DNA from: Desmodesmus armatus
Taxonomy: Eukaryota; Chlorophyta; Chlorophyceae; Sphaeropleales; Scenedesmaceae
Length of the DNA: 64,000 nucleotides
Direction of reading: 5' to 3'
Assembly (NCBI GenBank): GCA_007449985.2
Contig: VIIQ02000600.1
Location: 620,001 to 684,000 of the forward strand
Shown here piece after piece: positions 22,635 to 33,971 of this stretch; within the stretch, counting starts at the first letter, position 1; the number at the start of each line of letters is the position of its first letter. The translations under genes and the position numbers were made by a program. Below the pieces are notes generated by a model. The model had not been told where the DNA came from. It saw nothing but the letters and a program-made list of their open reading frames with translations, and did no database searches.

Positions 22635-23097
22635 GCAGTGCTGGTGACAGTTGATTAGTGCTTGACCTGTCTGAGAGGGTCTCGAGGCCCAATTTGTGTA
22701 CATTTGTTGTCAGACGCTTGTCAGATTTCATTTCAGATGCTTGTCAGATGCTTCATATCATTTTTTCTTCTTGAGTATCAAAGCTGTTATCCAAACCTTT
22801 ATAGTTCTTCCTGAGCATCAAAGTACTGATATCCGTGGTTTGATTGCTGGGCAACTGTCTGAGCAACGTACCAAAAAAGTGCTCTGGCCCCAGCAACATG
22901 TACGCCCAGTGGGCTTCATGCACACCCAATCACCTTGACTTGAGGTCCACTTTGCTCAGTGCCCTTGTTACACCTCTTTGCTCAATGTCCTGGAAACATC
23001 CAGTCAACATGCACACATGAAATTGGATCAGGTAACATCACCAATGTGTGATTTTACAGAAACAGCAGCAGCCCTCAAGTGAGCATAACCCCTCAAA

Positions 23098-24031
23098 ATG
23101 AACCTCAGTGGTGCTAGTGCAGACTCTGCAGTGTTGGACACTGACGACAGTGCCAACGGCCATATCATCATCGTACTGCCTCACACACATGCACAAGGGG
23201 TCTTTGCAGCAGCCACACGCTTCTACAACAGACGAATCAACTCCAGAAGGTGCCCTCCGGGTGACCCGGGAGCCTATGCACCCCATCGGCAAGCAAACAT
23301 TCTGCAAACAAGGCCGACTATGGTGTTGGGGACGCTGGCTCAGTTACATACCAGTGGACAACCGTGTGACCACACAACACATCAGCTTGTGGTGCAGTTC
23401 TTTTGTGAGGGAACTGCACCTGAGCTGCCCAAATGATACACAGGTGTCACCGATGCTTACGCATACAGTTGGGGTGCAAGGGGGCACGTAGCCTGCCTCG
23501 CAGCAACAGCAAGCGTGCCAGCGAACCAGTGGTCAAGCTGTGGCTGTGAGTGCACTGCCTTTGGAGCTGCTGCACCTTCAGCACCAGCGTCCACAGCTGA
23601 CGCTGCAAGAGGACTGCGTCCTGGCACTCCAGCAGGCGCTGATCAGGGAAGGTGGGTGGGGGCTGTGGCAAAGAGCTGCAAGTATGTGCCTTGCACTGCA
23701 CTGCACATGTACATGACGTGTGCCGGCACAGCGGGACTGGGTCACCCCATGCCACAGCAGCTCAGACCTGCTGGGCAGCCAGAGCTATGGCCCGCCAGTG
23801 CCACGGCCTGTGGCCCCGTGCCTACAGCAGGATGCCTGGTGCACCTGTGAGGTGGGTTGCAGCGCGGCTACATGCACTGTGGCACATGGAGAGTGGCAAG
23901 CACAGGGCACAGCTGCCCACGCCAGCTGGATTGCCCAACTGCCGCTGCGAGTCTGTTGCATCGGGGTAGGTTGCATCACCACCCGGTGGTGCTTGGCAAG
24001 CAGCCACTGGCGTTGCACGCTGAGCGTTTGA
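23098..24031 (+). CDS. candidate plus-strand gene, frames ambiguous
   Basis: Coding-like pieces: ATG at 23098 opens MNLSGASADSAVLDTDD ... RFYNRRINSRR. An exon from 23503 to a gtgggt donor near 23652 reads VSALPLELLHLQHQRPQ and LTLQEDCVLALQQALIRE. An exon from about 23732 reads SSDLLGSQSYGPPVPRPVAP with strongly GC-rich third codon positions. Joining the last two in phase fails by one base, so a different junction or a missing base is implied. No family recognised. It converges on the lipoate ligase-like gene. Confidence 0.32.
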
Positions 24032-24130
24032 CCTGGGTAGCTGGTGATGTGCTGGGGTGAGGGCCTGCCAAGGGGCCAAGTCTGCCCTTGCTCTGCAAGC
24101 TGGTGACAGCAAGCTGGTGAAGGCGCTGTG

Positions 24131-26160
24131 CTAGCTGATGTAATCCTGCAGGTTTATGACCTTGTTGTTGCGCAGGTACTCCCTGCTGAGGGCCTCACTG
24201 GCCTCCTCAAGGCCCACATCCTGCACACCATGTGACAGCACAGCATACGTTGACATTAGCCAGTTGCTGCTGTTGGTTGCCAATGCAAGCTATTCTAGGA
24301 ACTCAACAGCTGCCATAAACCTGTGACAGCCGTGTCCTGCTGCCGGAGGCCTCCAAGATAAGCTGCTGCCCCCAGTGCCACACTGCGACAGCCGCTCGAC
24401 GCAAGCCACAGCGCAAGGAGCTGTCACCAGCTGCGGCTGCACAGCAGCAGATCTGCGGCAGATCATACTCCAATCAGAAGAAAGTAGGCTAGCATGTGTT
24501 CTCACCTGCAAGTCAAAGTGTTGTGCTGCATTGTCCTGCAGGTCCTGCAGCAGCTGCTGCTTGTCAGCAACCAGGTCCTTCAGACGCACCACAAACTCAT
24601 CATGATCACGTTGCTGCAGCAGCAGCCAGCACAGCACAGCACAGGTCGACACAATCGCAGCAACATCAACACACATATGCAAAGTATGTGCCGCTGCCTT
24701 GGGTACAGCCACATCGTGGATAGCATGCTGGCATCAGCATCGTACACTTGTTGACCACACAGTGAAACAGGCACCGGGCTGACACGCAATCTGGCCATCT
24801 GCCTATCTCAGCGCTGACTTGCTGCGAATCGACCTCACCTGTCGGTATGCAGGTTGCTTCTTGGGGTTTGTGAGCACTGCCATGTTATGCTGGTCATAGT
24901 CCCACAGTAGGGAGGTGTGGTGCAGCCAGCGCTTGCTGGTGATGGCCTGGGCATTCCCTCCAAACTTGCGCTCACCAAACACATAGTCTGCACGCAGCAA
25001 AACACAGCACGGATCGGGGAACAGTTCAATGTGCGTACATCCTGCAGGCGTCTGGATTGAAACAATAACCCTGCCTGGCTTGCTGCCTAGTGGTTCTGCT
25101 GCTCTGTGCTGCGCGCGCCCACCTTACATTGGCTGTTCAGACCACCAGCATACGCAGTGGGAGAGGGGCAGCGTGGTTGTGAAATTGCATCAGATGCATA
25201 TCGCTGGCACCCTACTGCGCACTGCGGGCTGCAAGATCTGCTGCTACTTCCCAGTCTCACCATGCTCTCTCAACTTGAAGCCCCCATGCCGTTGGAACAC
25301 TTCCTGATAGAACTGCTCAGTCCAGCGCATGATTGGCTGGGGAAAGCACTCAAGACCAGGCACCGCCCCCTCCTGCAGCAGCAACGGACAGCCCAGCATG
25401 ATCCAGGGCGCTAAATTGGATGCAGATGAGTGTGCAGCTTCCCAGACAGAAGGAAAGGAACGGCCAGCACAGATGTGAAAAAAGTAAGCAGGGAGAGGAC
25501 TCGTGGTGCAGCTACTGGGCGCCAGGTAGTCCGTGGGCAGTAAGTCCTGGCCTGTTGCGCTGACTGCATTGAACCAATAGAAAAAACTGCCCTGTGCAAC
25601 CTCCAGGTGAAAGGAACAGCCCAGTCTTATGGACTTACGCTCATGATTAGGGTTGTGAAAATGGTGTCCTGGTCCACCACCACTGTGCCGCCTCCAGAGA
25701 ACCGTTTGATGACTGCTAGGCCCCTGCTGTGCGCGTCATTCGCCTTGATCAGCTCGTGCACCTTCCTGCACGACCAGGCATTGTACACTGTGGGTTGCAC
25801 AGCACTCCAGAGGTACCTCTGCCAGAATGGTGACTGCTTCTGTCCTGCTGCTGCTGTTTGTGCTGGGTGGATCAATGCTGGCTGCATTGAAAATGGTAGG
25901 ATACTGAAGAGGCTTGCAAATCAAGGCATGGAGATCTACTGCCAGTATAAGACAATGAGCAAAGAAAGCAGCAGATCGATCACCAATGTTGACGCTCACC
26001 CTGAGACGCCCATCACAACGGTTGGCTGCGGCGTTCCTTCATTTATCAAGAACCAATTATGTTTTGTCGCTCGCAGCAGCGCTTCTTCGAGCTGCAGCTG
26101 CTGCAGGATTGGCACTCCAGCCAACTTCAAAAATTTCACTGGGTGCTTTGCTGCACCCAT
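24131..26160 (-). CDS. lipoate-protein ligase A-like (biotin/lipoate A/B ligase family)
   Basis: Six exons (26160-26000, 25765-25639, 25372-25261, 24987-24839, 24613-24506, 24220-24131) give 248 aa. The family attaches lipoate to E2 and H-protein lysines of mitochondrial or plastid 2-oxoacid dehydrogenases and the glycine cleavage system. Visible hallmarks are VPILQQLQLEEALLRATKHNW at the start, VIKRFSGGGTVVVDQDTIF (the RxTGGG-type substrate loop) and DYVFGERKFGGNAQ with RWLHHTSLLWDYD. The layout matches the plant proteins annotated as putative lipoate ligases. No clear transit peptide is seen. Start ATG at 26160 lies only 141 bp below the stop of the pseudouridine synthase gene on the same strand. 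Confidence 0.93.
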
Positions 26161-26301
26161 TCTGCCTACAACTGAGTAGAAGCACTGAACTCAGATGGCA
26201 GTCACAGTTTTCCTCCAAGTTTAGCATGGCAGTTGACTGGTGGCCAAGCATACCCATGTTACAGTGTTATTCATGGATGCACTTGCACAACCAATGGTTA
26301 C

Positions 26302-29065
26302 TCACGACCACTCCTGCAGGCTATTGTACAGCTGCCTGAAATCCCCAGGCCACTCAGAATCAAACTCCAGCCGCTGCTGCATCACCGGATGTGTGAATCC
26401 CAGGGTTTTGGCGTGCAGGGCAGGCCTGCCAAACCCCTCAACAGCTGCCTTGGCTGCTGCTGCCAAGCTGCTGCGCTTGCCGACCACCTGCCTCGACGAA
26501 GCTGCATGGTTGGGGCCGTACATGTCATCGCCCAAGAGGGGGTGCCCGACATGCTTGGCATGCACCCTGCACAGCACAATACAAAAGACACAAGCAGCAT
26601 GTGCAGAGAATTACTTGTCAGTGGGTAAATCAGTAAGCATGCCATTGCCTAGTGATGGCGAGCATGGCGGGCTGCTTCAGGCGCCTTGCACCAAGGCCAC
26701 TTGCTTGGCTTCGTGTTGACTCCGGCTCCTGATGGCTGTGCCAAAACCCAAGGCCCCCAAAAGCATCTGCCAACCAGCAGCACTCCACAAACCTAGCAGG
26801 CGTCACCTCCTTGCATTCACAACTGCTGTTGTCTGACTGACTAGCACTCCCCACACCCCGGCCCTACCCCTGCCTCCCCACCTGATTTGGTGTGTGCGCC
26901 CCGTCTCCAGCTTCCACTGCACCACTGCAGCACCACCCCCTGCCACCACCTGCAGGGTCTGGTAGTTGCTGGCTGCCGTGCGGCCCCTGCCACTGCCGTA
27001 GGGCACTGCCATCATGCGCAGGCGGTTGCCAGGGTCCCTGCACACAACAAAGTAGCCAACAGCAGCGGGTATAAAAGTCACACGGCAGCAGCAGCAGCGG
27101 TGGCGGGGTCAAGAAGAGCAGGCACAAGAATTAGGAAGTGGTGCGCCACACATTGCCACAACCTGTACCGTTCACAAACACCTTGCCTGACGCGATGTGA
27201 GGAGGAGACATGCCTGCCGCAGACGTTGCTGAAGTCCCAAATGCAAACACTGTTCTGCATCATCTGTGCATCTTGTGTTGGGCCGTTGCTTTGCGCAGGC
27301 AAGCAGTCCTGACTAGTATCTCACCGAAACACACACATCAGTGGCACTTCACTAGAGGCTCTGACACAGAATACAACAGCAACAGCAGCAGGCGGCCTGA
27401 CCACCAAAACCACAGGGGTGCACAGCCCCAACCACACCCACCTGACTATGTTAGTAGCCACCCTGGCAGCAGCAGGGTTCGGCACCCCCACAGTAATGGA
27501 GTTGTAGATGCGCGACACACTGCGCTCCTTGAACTGCTGACACAGCGCAGCATGCACAAAGTCCGTCTTCGCCACCACCATCAACCCACTGGTGCCCCTG
27601 TCTAGCCGGTGGACGATCCCAGGCCGCACGATGCCTGTATTGCTGCCTGTATTGCTGCCAGCATTGCTGCCGGCGGCTGTGGCAGCAGCAGCGCAGCCGT
27701 CGCTGCCGGCATTGGCAGAAGCTGCCCTCCTGTCAGCAGCACCAGCAGCACTCTTTGCAGCTGGGCTGCTGCGACCGAACCTCCTGCCAGCTGCCTGCTG
27801 TTGGGCTCTGGTGCCACCCCCTGCTATGGAGGACGGCAGATCTGCTGTGACACCTACTGCTGCTGCTGCTGCTGCGGCAGCAGGTGCTGTACTGACAGTA
27901 GCGCCAACAGGCCCTGCGTCAGATGCTTCAAACTCCTCCCCCTCATCAAGATCCTCATCGTCCTGCAGCATCCCTCCCAGCACAGCCTGCCCCGAGAACA
28001 AGCCGCCGCCACTGCTGCCACTGCTGCCACTGGGAACGGTATCACAGGCCGGTAGGCCGCAGTGTGCGAGCAGGGCGTTGACCAACGTGCCGGTGGTGTG
28101 GCCGGGGGAGAGGTGCACCACCATACCTGGGGCCTGCAGGACAGCAATACAAGAAGAAATATTTCATGCGGCAACAACCACCACAACAACCACGTTGCGA
28201 ACGGCCGTCCAGACGAAGGGGGCAATCCCAGGGGCCTGCAGGACAGCCACAAAGTGAACAGCATCACATGTGTTCCTTACTGCAACTGTTGCTGTCTTTG
28301 CACGAGCAGGCTTTTTGTAGCTCGCCATACACCAAAGCCATACCCCAGTAGTACCTCTCAACACTTGAAACATTGTTCACCATGCATCAGCGCCCTCACC
28401 ATCTTCACTATGACTCATGTATCAGATACACTTTTGCAGCGCGTTCTGTGTGCAAGTAGCACCAAGTTCACCCAGGCACACCCAGGGCAGATGGCAAGCA
28501 GGCAGGCAGGCACGTGCATCAACAACATCCATCACCCCCCATCTGCCAGCAGGCTAACTGTGCCGCACAGTTAGCGGTAGCCGTGAGTGACAATGGTGTC
28601 TGTACCTCCTGCCTGCCAATTGGGCTGGTGGTGCCTGGAGGTTTGGTGTGATATCATATCACACCAATCTGATAGTACACCAAACCCGCAGGCATCACCA
28701 GCTTGATTGGCAGGCAGGAGGTACAGACCTACCACCGGCACTCACCACTACCCCATGACCAGCAGACTCGACGTGCACACAACAGCAAACAAACCAACCC
28801 CCCAAGGGAGGGCAAGGGGACTCTTGACAGGCACTGGCAGCATGCCAGATTGCAGGAGCACTGCAGGTGGGCTTTGTTTGCGTGTGGGCCCTGGGGGGGG
28901 GAGGGAGCGGGGGCGTGTGTGTATTAGCAGCGGCCCCATGAGGGGAGAGGAGGGGGACTCTTGACATCCACAAGCCCACCTTGTTGATGACAATAAGGTG
29001 GTCGTCCTCAAACACCACATTCAAGGGGATGTCCTCAGGAATGGCCTGCAGGCAGCAAGGGCAAG

Positions 29066-29104
<39 letters not shown>

Positions 29105-31276
29105 ACACATAGATCTCAGCACAGCTGAATGCAGATGCACTGACTGTCATGATGACATCCACATAAACCTGCCACCACTTGTCACCCATGGTGGCCAGAC
29201 ACCCCCATGCAGCAGTGGAGGCGTTCAGCACCTTTTGCCAGCAAGCAGGCACTTCTGTTGACAGAGGGAGTACTTGGATACATGCAAGCACACTAAGGCT
29301 GTCCTACTAGATAGGCAAGCAACAGTGTGTGTGGCCAGCCGTCCCCCTGTGCCTTTTGAAAAAAGCCAGCAGGCACAGGCGCCGGTGGATGGCCTCGACC
29401 CGACACTCTGGCCACCCAGAAAACACTCAACAAGGAGCTGTTTGCAGTCAACCGTCTGTCAGGCGCCCCACACAGTGAACATGAGGGTGTAGGGACAGGT
29501 TGCAAAGGACGGGCTAGTCATTTTGCAGCTAGGTGCAGGCCCTCTCCCTCAGTTCCTTAGCTCAGCTCAGCCAATATCAATCAAACTCCTACTGTATCCC
29601 AACTGTGCAGATTTACAGTCCCTGAGATCATGGTTGAACATGGATGGTTTTCTGGGGCGGTTTTCAATGTGTGGTTGCACAGCAGCTGATGTGGTGACCT
29701 GGCGAACAGCTACTGTTGTGGGTTGCAGAGCTCTGCTCACCCAGCTACGCCTAGTGCTTGCTTGGGGCGCTCGAGCGACTTGCTGACCACAGGTCCTTGG
29801 GAATACCACTACAGTAGTTTGGTTTTGAAACCACATAGCAGCATGTTTGGGGTGGTCGTCAGCAGCCCGTTTCAGCGCTGCTGCTTTTATGCCCTTTGTA
29901 TGCCTGCGTTGTGGCCGTAACTGGCACAGGCTTTCTAGTGTCCTAGGTCACTGGTCGCCTGGTGGTGTCTTGCTTGTCTTGCACCAAGGTCGATTTGCTG
30001 CTTGCAGCTTGCTGCTTGCACAATGAACCTGGCCGGAAACACGTGTAATGATGATGATGATGAGATCATGGTGATAGCATTGAATTCGGATTGTTGTGAT
30101 GAGTCGTACTAGTGTTGGTGTTAGTCACCATGTTGACCAGGGTTCACCTCACCGTGCAGGGTTCAGGTGGCAGCAGTGCAGCAGTGATGCTGTCCCCTGA
30201 CTTGACGGTATAGGAAGGCTTGGACACCACTGCTCCGTTGATAGTTATGAGCCCTGCCTTGATGCTGGCAGATATCTTGGCCCTGCTGGCATCTGGGAGC
30301 TGTGCTGCTAGGTAGGCATCCAAACGGATTTTGCCCTGCAGTTGTACACAGCAGCAGCACCAGCATCAGTACGTGCAGCCGTACATGCAGACTGGTTTGA
30401 TTTATGCCCCTCCCCAAGGGCAAACGATTGGCTGATGACAGCTGCAAATGGCACCGATTACATGCTTGCATCCAGGTGCACGCACGTACAGAATAGAACG
30501 TGAAGGTACAGACCATTTTGCTGTGTGTGGACCATGTGTTGGTGGTGCATAGTGGGTTCGGTGGGGTGATATTCAGGGCAGCTGCTGAAGGGCTGGGTCA
30601 GTCCAAGACTTGCGGCATGACATGTGGGGGGGGGGGGGGATCCACAACAAACTTGGTTGAAAGCAGCTGGTAGGCTAACCCTGCAGCTGGTAGTTGCTTC
30701 TGCAGCTGCATGTGCCAATCACCAACTAGTGCAGGGTGTGAGCTGAGTGACCCACCTTGCCAGAAAGCTCCTTGGCAGTGACTTGGAAGGAGCCCACAGG
30801 CTGCGGCTGCAGTAAATGGGCCTATGATGCAGGAACAGAGGGTTGGTGAGGGAGTTTGTAGGTTTTGGTTGCCAAAGCGCTAAAGTGTATGTCCTGTGCT
30901 TGTCAGCCTTGGGCACCCCGCCACTCTATAGTTGTCTCGATGTTCCCCAAAGGTGTCACAGGGTCCTGCTGCTGCCAGGCTGTGCTGGTGCAAAGACAGC
31001 GAGAAACGAAGGAAAGTGCACGGCGCCGCTACTTACATAGTCAGCTGCGGCAGACGCCGTCTCTCCAGCATTTGCACATAGGGCGCTGCTGCTAGCTTGG
31101 CTGCTGCTGCCAGTGCTGCTGCTGTTGCGGATGCATACGTTGCTGCCAGCTGCTGCTGTTGGCGCGGCATCTAGCCATCCTCTGCATCTAGGACGTCTAC
31201 CTATAGTGTTGACGATGCCGTGTGGCCTCAAAATGCTTGACAGCTGCCTCAAACCAACTGATCTGACAAGCAGCAT
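26302..31276 (-). CDS. RluD-type 23S rRNA pseudouridine synthase, probably organellar
   Basis: Seven exons (31276-31037, 30821-30756, 30335-30153, 29045-28980, 28133-27442, 27037-26882, 26566-26302) join to 555 aa. Residues 1-80 look like a transit peptide (Arg/Ser/Ala-rich, few acids). An S4 RNA-binding domain follows (IRLDAYLAAQLPDASRAKI ... GLITINGAVVSKP). The catalytic domain has VVFEDDHLIVINK, GMVVHLSPGH, HRLDRGTSGLMVVAKT with the catalytic Asp, GRTHQIRVHAKHVGHPLLGD and ALHAKTLGFTHP. About 110 low-complexity residues are inserted between the GMVVH segment and HRLD. Exon 2 has two in-frame acceptors (TCATAG or CTGCAG, five codons apart). TGTAA at 26259-26263 (minus) is a likely poly(A) signal. 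Confidence 0.93.
28599..28726. repeat. foldback palindrome (MITE-like) in pseudouridine synthase intron 4
   Basis: Two arms of about 50 bp, each starting TGTACCTCCTGCCTGCCAAT when read inward, face each other around a ~28-bp AT-richer centre. Arm identity is about 88%, with six mismatches. The outer bases GTC/GAC extend the pairing. Confidence 0.85.
29066..29104 (+). repeat. (GGCA)n tetranucleotide microsatellite next to a splice acceptor
   Basis: About nine GGCA units. On the transcribed minus strand this is (CCTG)n just upstream of the CTGCAG acceptor of exon 4 of the pseudouridine synthase gene, and it forms the pyrimidine-rich tract. Confidence 0.88.
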
Positions 31277-31381
31277 GCAACCCAAGGGCAGGTCGTGAGT
31301 CAGCGAGGAGACCTCCACAGCAATTGTACAGTGGTTTTTGAAAAGCCAAATGTGACCTAATCTTCGCGGTAAGTCAGTTAG

Positions 31382-31723
31382 TCAACGAATGTTTGACTGG
31401 AGAGGCATTTCAGCAACCATATGGTGGATGCCTTTGTTATTGACTGTGTCAAAGCTTGTCACGCAGATCAGCTGCATTGGTTCTTTAGCTGGGACCTGGC
31501 ATGCAAGTGCAGCTGCGCTTTGGGGCCTGAAGTCAACCTGGTGTGCCGAGCTGGTGTGGAGGCGCACATGCATGATTATCTGTAGTACACGCACAGCAAT
31601 AGGTGCAGTTGCCCACCAACTGTCATGTTTCAGCGATACAGCAACTGGCCGGTCGGTGCACATAAGGAAGAAAGCCCCCAGTTGCGTGGTATGAACAACA
31701 AAGGGTGACAAAGATCCAGCCAT
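31382..31723 (-). CDS. possible small intronless gene, 113 aa
   Basis: An ATG-to-stop frame in the 791 bp between the pseudouridine synthase start and the L18 stop. It has no recognisable domain. A plus-strand frame of similar length covers the same bases, so coding status is doubtful. Confidence 0.18.
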   Translation of the reverse strand: MAGSLSPFVVHTTQLGAFFLMCTDRPVAVSLKHDSWWATAPIAVRVLQIIMHVRLHTSSAHQVDFRPQSAAALACQVPAKEPMQLICVTSFDTVNNKGIHHMVAEMPLQSNIR

Positions 31724-32067
31724 GCAGGGACCTCAGTGACACATGCAGGCTTCTGTGATACAAACTGACACAGGTGCATGGGAAGGGGAGTCTCAGCAGG
31801 TTTGGAGTTCAACCAAGCACAAATGCAAAATCAATACAAGCAGGAGTGAAGCGCCAGTGTGACCAGCAGCCAGTTGCGATTTGCTACAGTTACACATCCC
31901 TACCCTGCGTCACTCTGCCCGACTCCCAAACGCTGCAGCAACATATGCGCAGCACACAGCCACCACTGCTGCACCTCTTGATACTGCATGTGGCCCGCCT
32001 GCTGGTGCTGACATCACTGCGGCCGCCTCTGCAAACAAACACTCCCCTCAACAACCACAGCAGCTGC

Positions 32068-33635
32068 TTAGAAGTCCAGGCCTCCCTCGCGTGCTGCATC
32101 TGCCAGGGCCTGCACGCGGCCGTGGTACATGTAGCCTCCGCGGTCAAAGGCCACCTTGCTGATCTGCTTCTCCTTGCACAGCTCCGCAAGCTTCTTGCCA
32201 ACAGCCTCAGCAGCAGCCTGGAAGCATAGCACGACACAGCACAGCACAGCGATGCACAAGTCAACATGGCGCAACATGCCTGCTTGCAAGGCTGTAGGGT
32301 CGCGACCAGCTGCTGCCATAAAACAAGGTGTGCATGTAGATGTGCTGACTGCCCTGACAATAATAAACTGTTGTTGTGGATCCAGTGACGGCGTAAGATA
32401 CGCTCTGCAAAGGCATCAAAATAAGAGGCTGATTGTCAGGCTGCTGTGTGGAGGGCCGCCACAGAAGACTGCCCCACCAGCTGCCAGCCGACCCAGGTGA
32501 GCTGCTGCTTTGGGAAGAGGGTCACTCACAACGTTGGCACCGTTGCCTTCTGTGCCGGTCTTGATGTCTGCTGTCAAGGTGGATGCTGCTGCAAGGGTGC
32601 GGCCGCTCACATCATCGATCACCTGTACGCGTCACAAAGTGCTGGTGATTAGCATATATGTACACAAACGCAGTCCAGCCTAGCTCCTTGACAGGCAGGT
32701 TCATGGCTGTCAACTGTATGTGCAAACCCCTGCTGCTGCTGCCGTCGCTGCTGCTGGTGCAGGCTAGGGGCGGGTAGGTGTTGACGGCTCCATACAGCCG
32801 CCAAAAATGATGCGTCTGCAGGTGATAAGTGACGACTGCTTGTGTGTCCTGCACTCCTGCCAGCAGCAGCCTGAATGGCTCCCAGCTGCTGCGCGCTGCA
32901 AACTAATACAGCAAGCCAAGGGCCAGCAGCTGTGCCATAGAATTGAACCGTGATGCAGCCAAAGCCGCTGACCTGTGCGTAGATGTGGTTGTTTGACCTG
33001 TACACTGCAAGGCGAGGCCTCTCTGGTGTGCCAGAGACCTGCAGCACGCACACAAACACGTTCTGTTCAGCAGATGCCTTACTCGTTGGACTGCCGACCC
33101 CCTCCCTCACTGACTTCTGGCAGCTGCTGACCCTCTTCTTACAACGCCTGACCGACCAAATGGCAACATCAGCAACTGCTGTTTGCTGACCCAAGCAATC
33201 AAGCTCCTGGGCTGTTGTGCCGCTGTGGCAGCAGCATTGCTGACATTCTGCACCCTGCTGAGTTCACACACCCTCACCCTCCCAACGATGTTCTATAACA
33301 TATATCAAGCAAAACATGCAGCCTGTGAAGCCTGACATGGCGCCAGCACTTGTCCCTGGCCTCACTGCTGCCAACAGAGCCATACAGCAGACACACCTTC
33401 TTGCGAATGCGGAAGTGCCGCTTCTGCACGCGCTCCTGGCGCGTTATCGCCTTGCACTCTACTGATGGCACGAAGACACGGCCTGCAACACAATTGACGC
33501 CCAGGTTGAGCTGGCCCGATAACACAGCAAGCAATTGCGACCACTTGCTGCTGAGAGGCAGGCATCACCTGCACGCAGAGGTGCGCTGGGTGCTAGAAGT
33601 GCCGAGGTCCTGCTACTAGCCAATGAGCCCAACAT
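32068..33635 (-). CDS. PRPL18: plastid 50S ribosomal protein L18 (bL18c)
   Basis: Five exons (33635-33569, 33482-33397, 33038-32973, 32622-32530, 32217-32068) give 153 aa. The first ~30 residues ([20 protein letters not shown]) form a short transit peptide. The mature protein shows the bL18 landmarks: [35 protein letters not shown], then [20 protein letters not shown] and the terminal AREGGLDF. L18 binds 5S rRNA in the large subunit. The bacterial form of the sequence plus the leader indicates plastid targeting, although mitochondrial targeting cannot be excluded. TGTAA on minus at 31890-31894 follows the stop by ~175 nt. Confidence 0.95.
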
Positions 33636-33971
33636 CCTGCCGGTCTGTGTGTGGGTGCTGCTGATAGGAAGTGCGGCGAAACCCAGCAACAGCAACGACG
33701 GAACGTCAAGACTTCTTTATCTCGGCTTGTCACAATTCGTTGCTGCACTCGGGATGCACCTGGGCCACCACCATTTTTCTGCCACACACACCTGGTTTGA
33801 CTTGACACATGGTTTGACAGCCTGGCTGCTTACAATTACCTGACCAACACTTACCAGGACCCGTGTTAATACACTCACTGATGATACAACAAGCTGCCAT
33901 CAAAGAGCAAGCTGCAAGCCAGAGAAGAGAGAAGTCTCTCCCCCTCGCATGAAATTCAGGACCCCTCAAAA

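Noticed and set aside
27592..28257. Plus-strand frame of 221 codons
   Set aside because: Antisense shadow of the low-complexity insertion in the pseudouridine synthase exon 5.
29060..29104. Regular short repeats resembling a CRISPR array
   Set aside because: Pure tetranucleotide repeat without spacers; an ordinary microsatellite in a eukaryotic intron.
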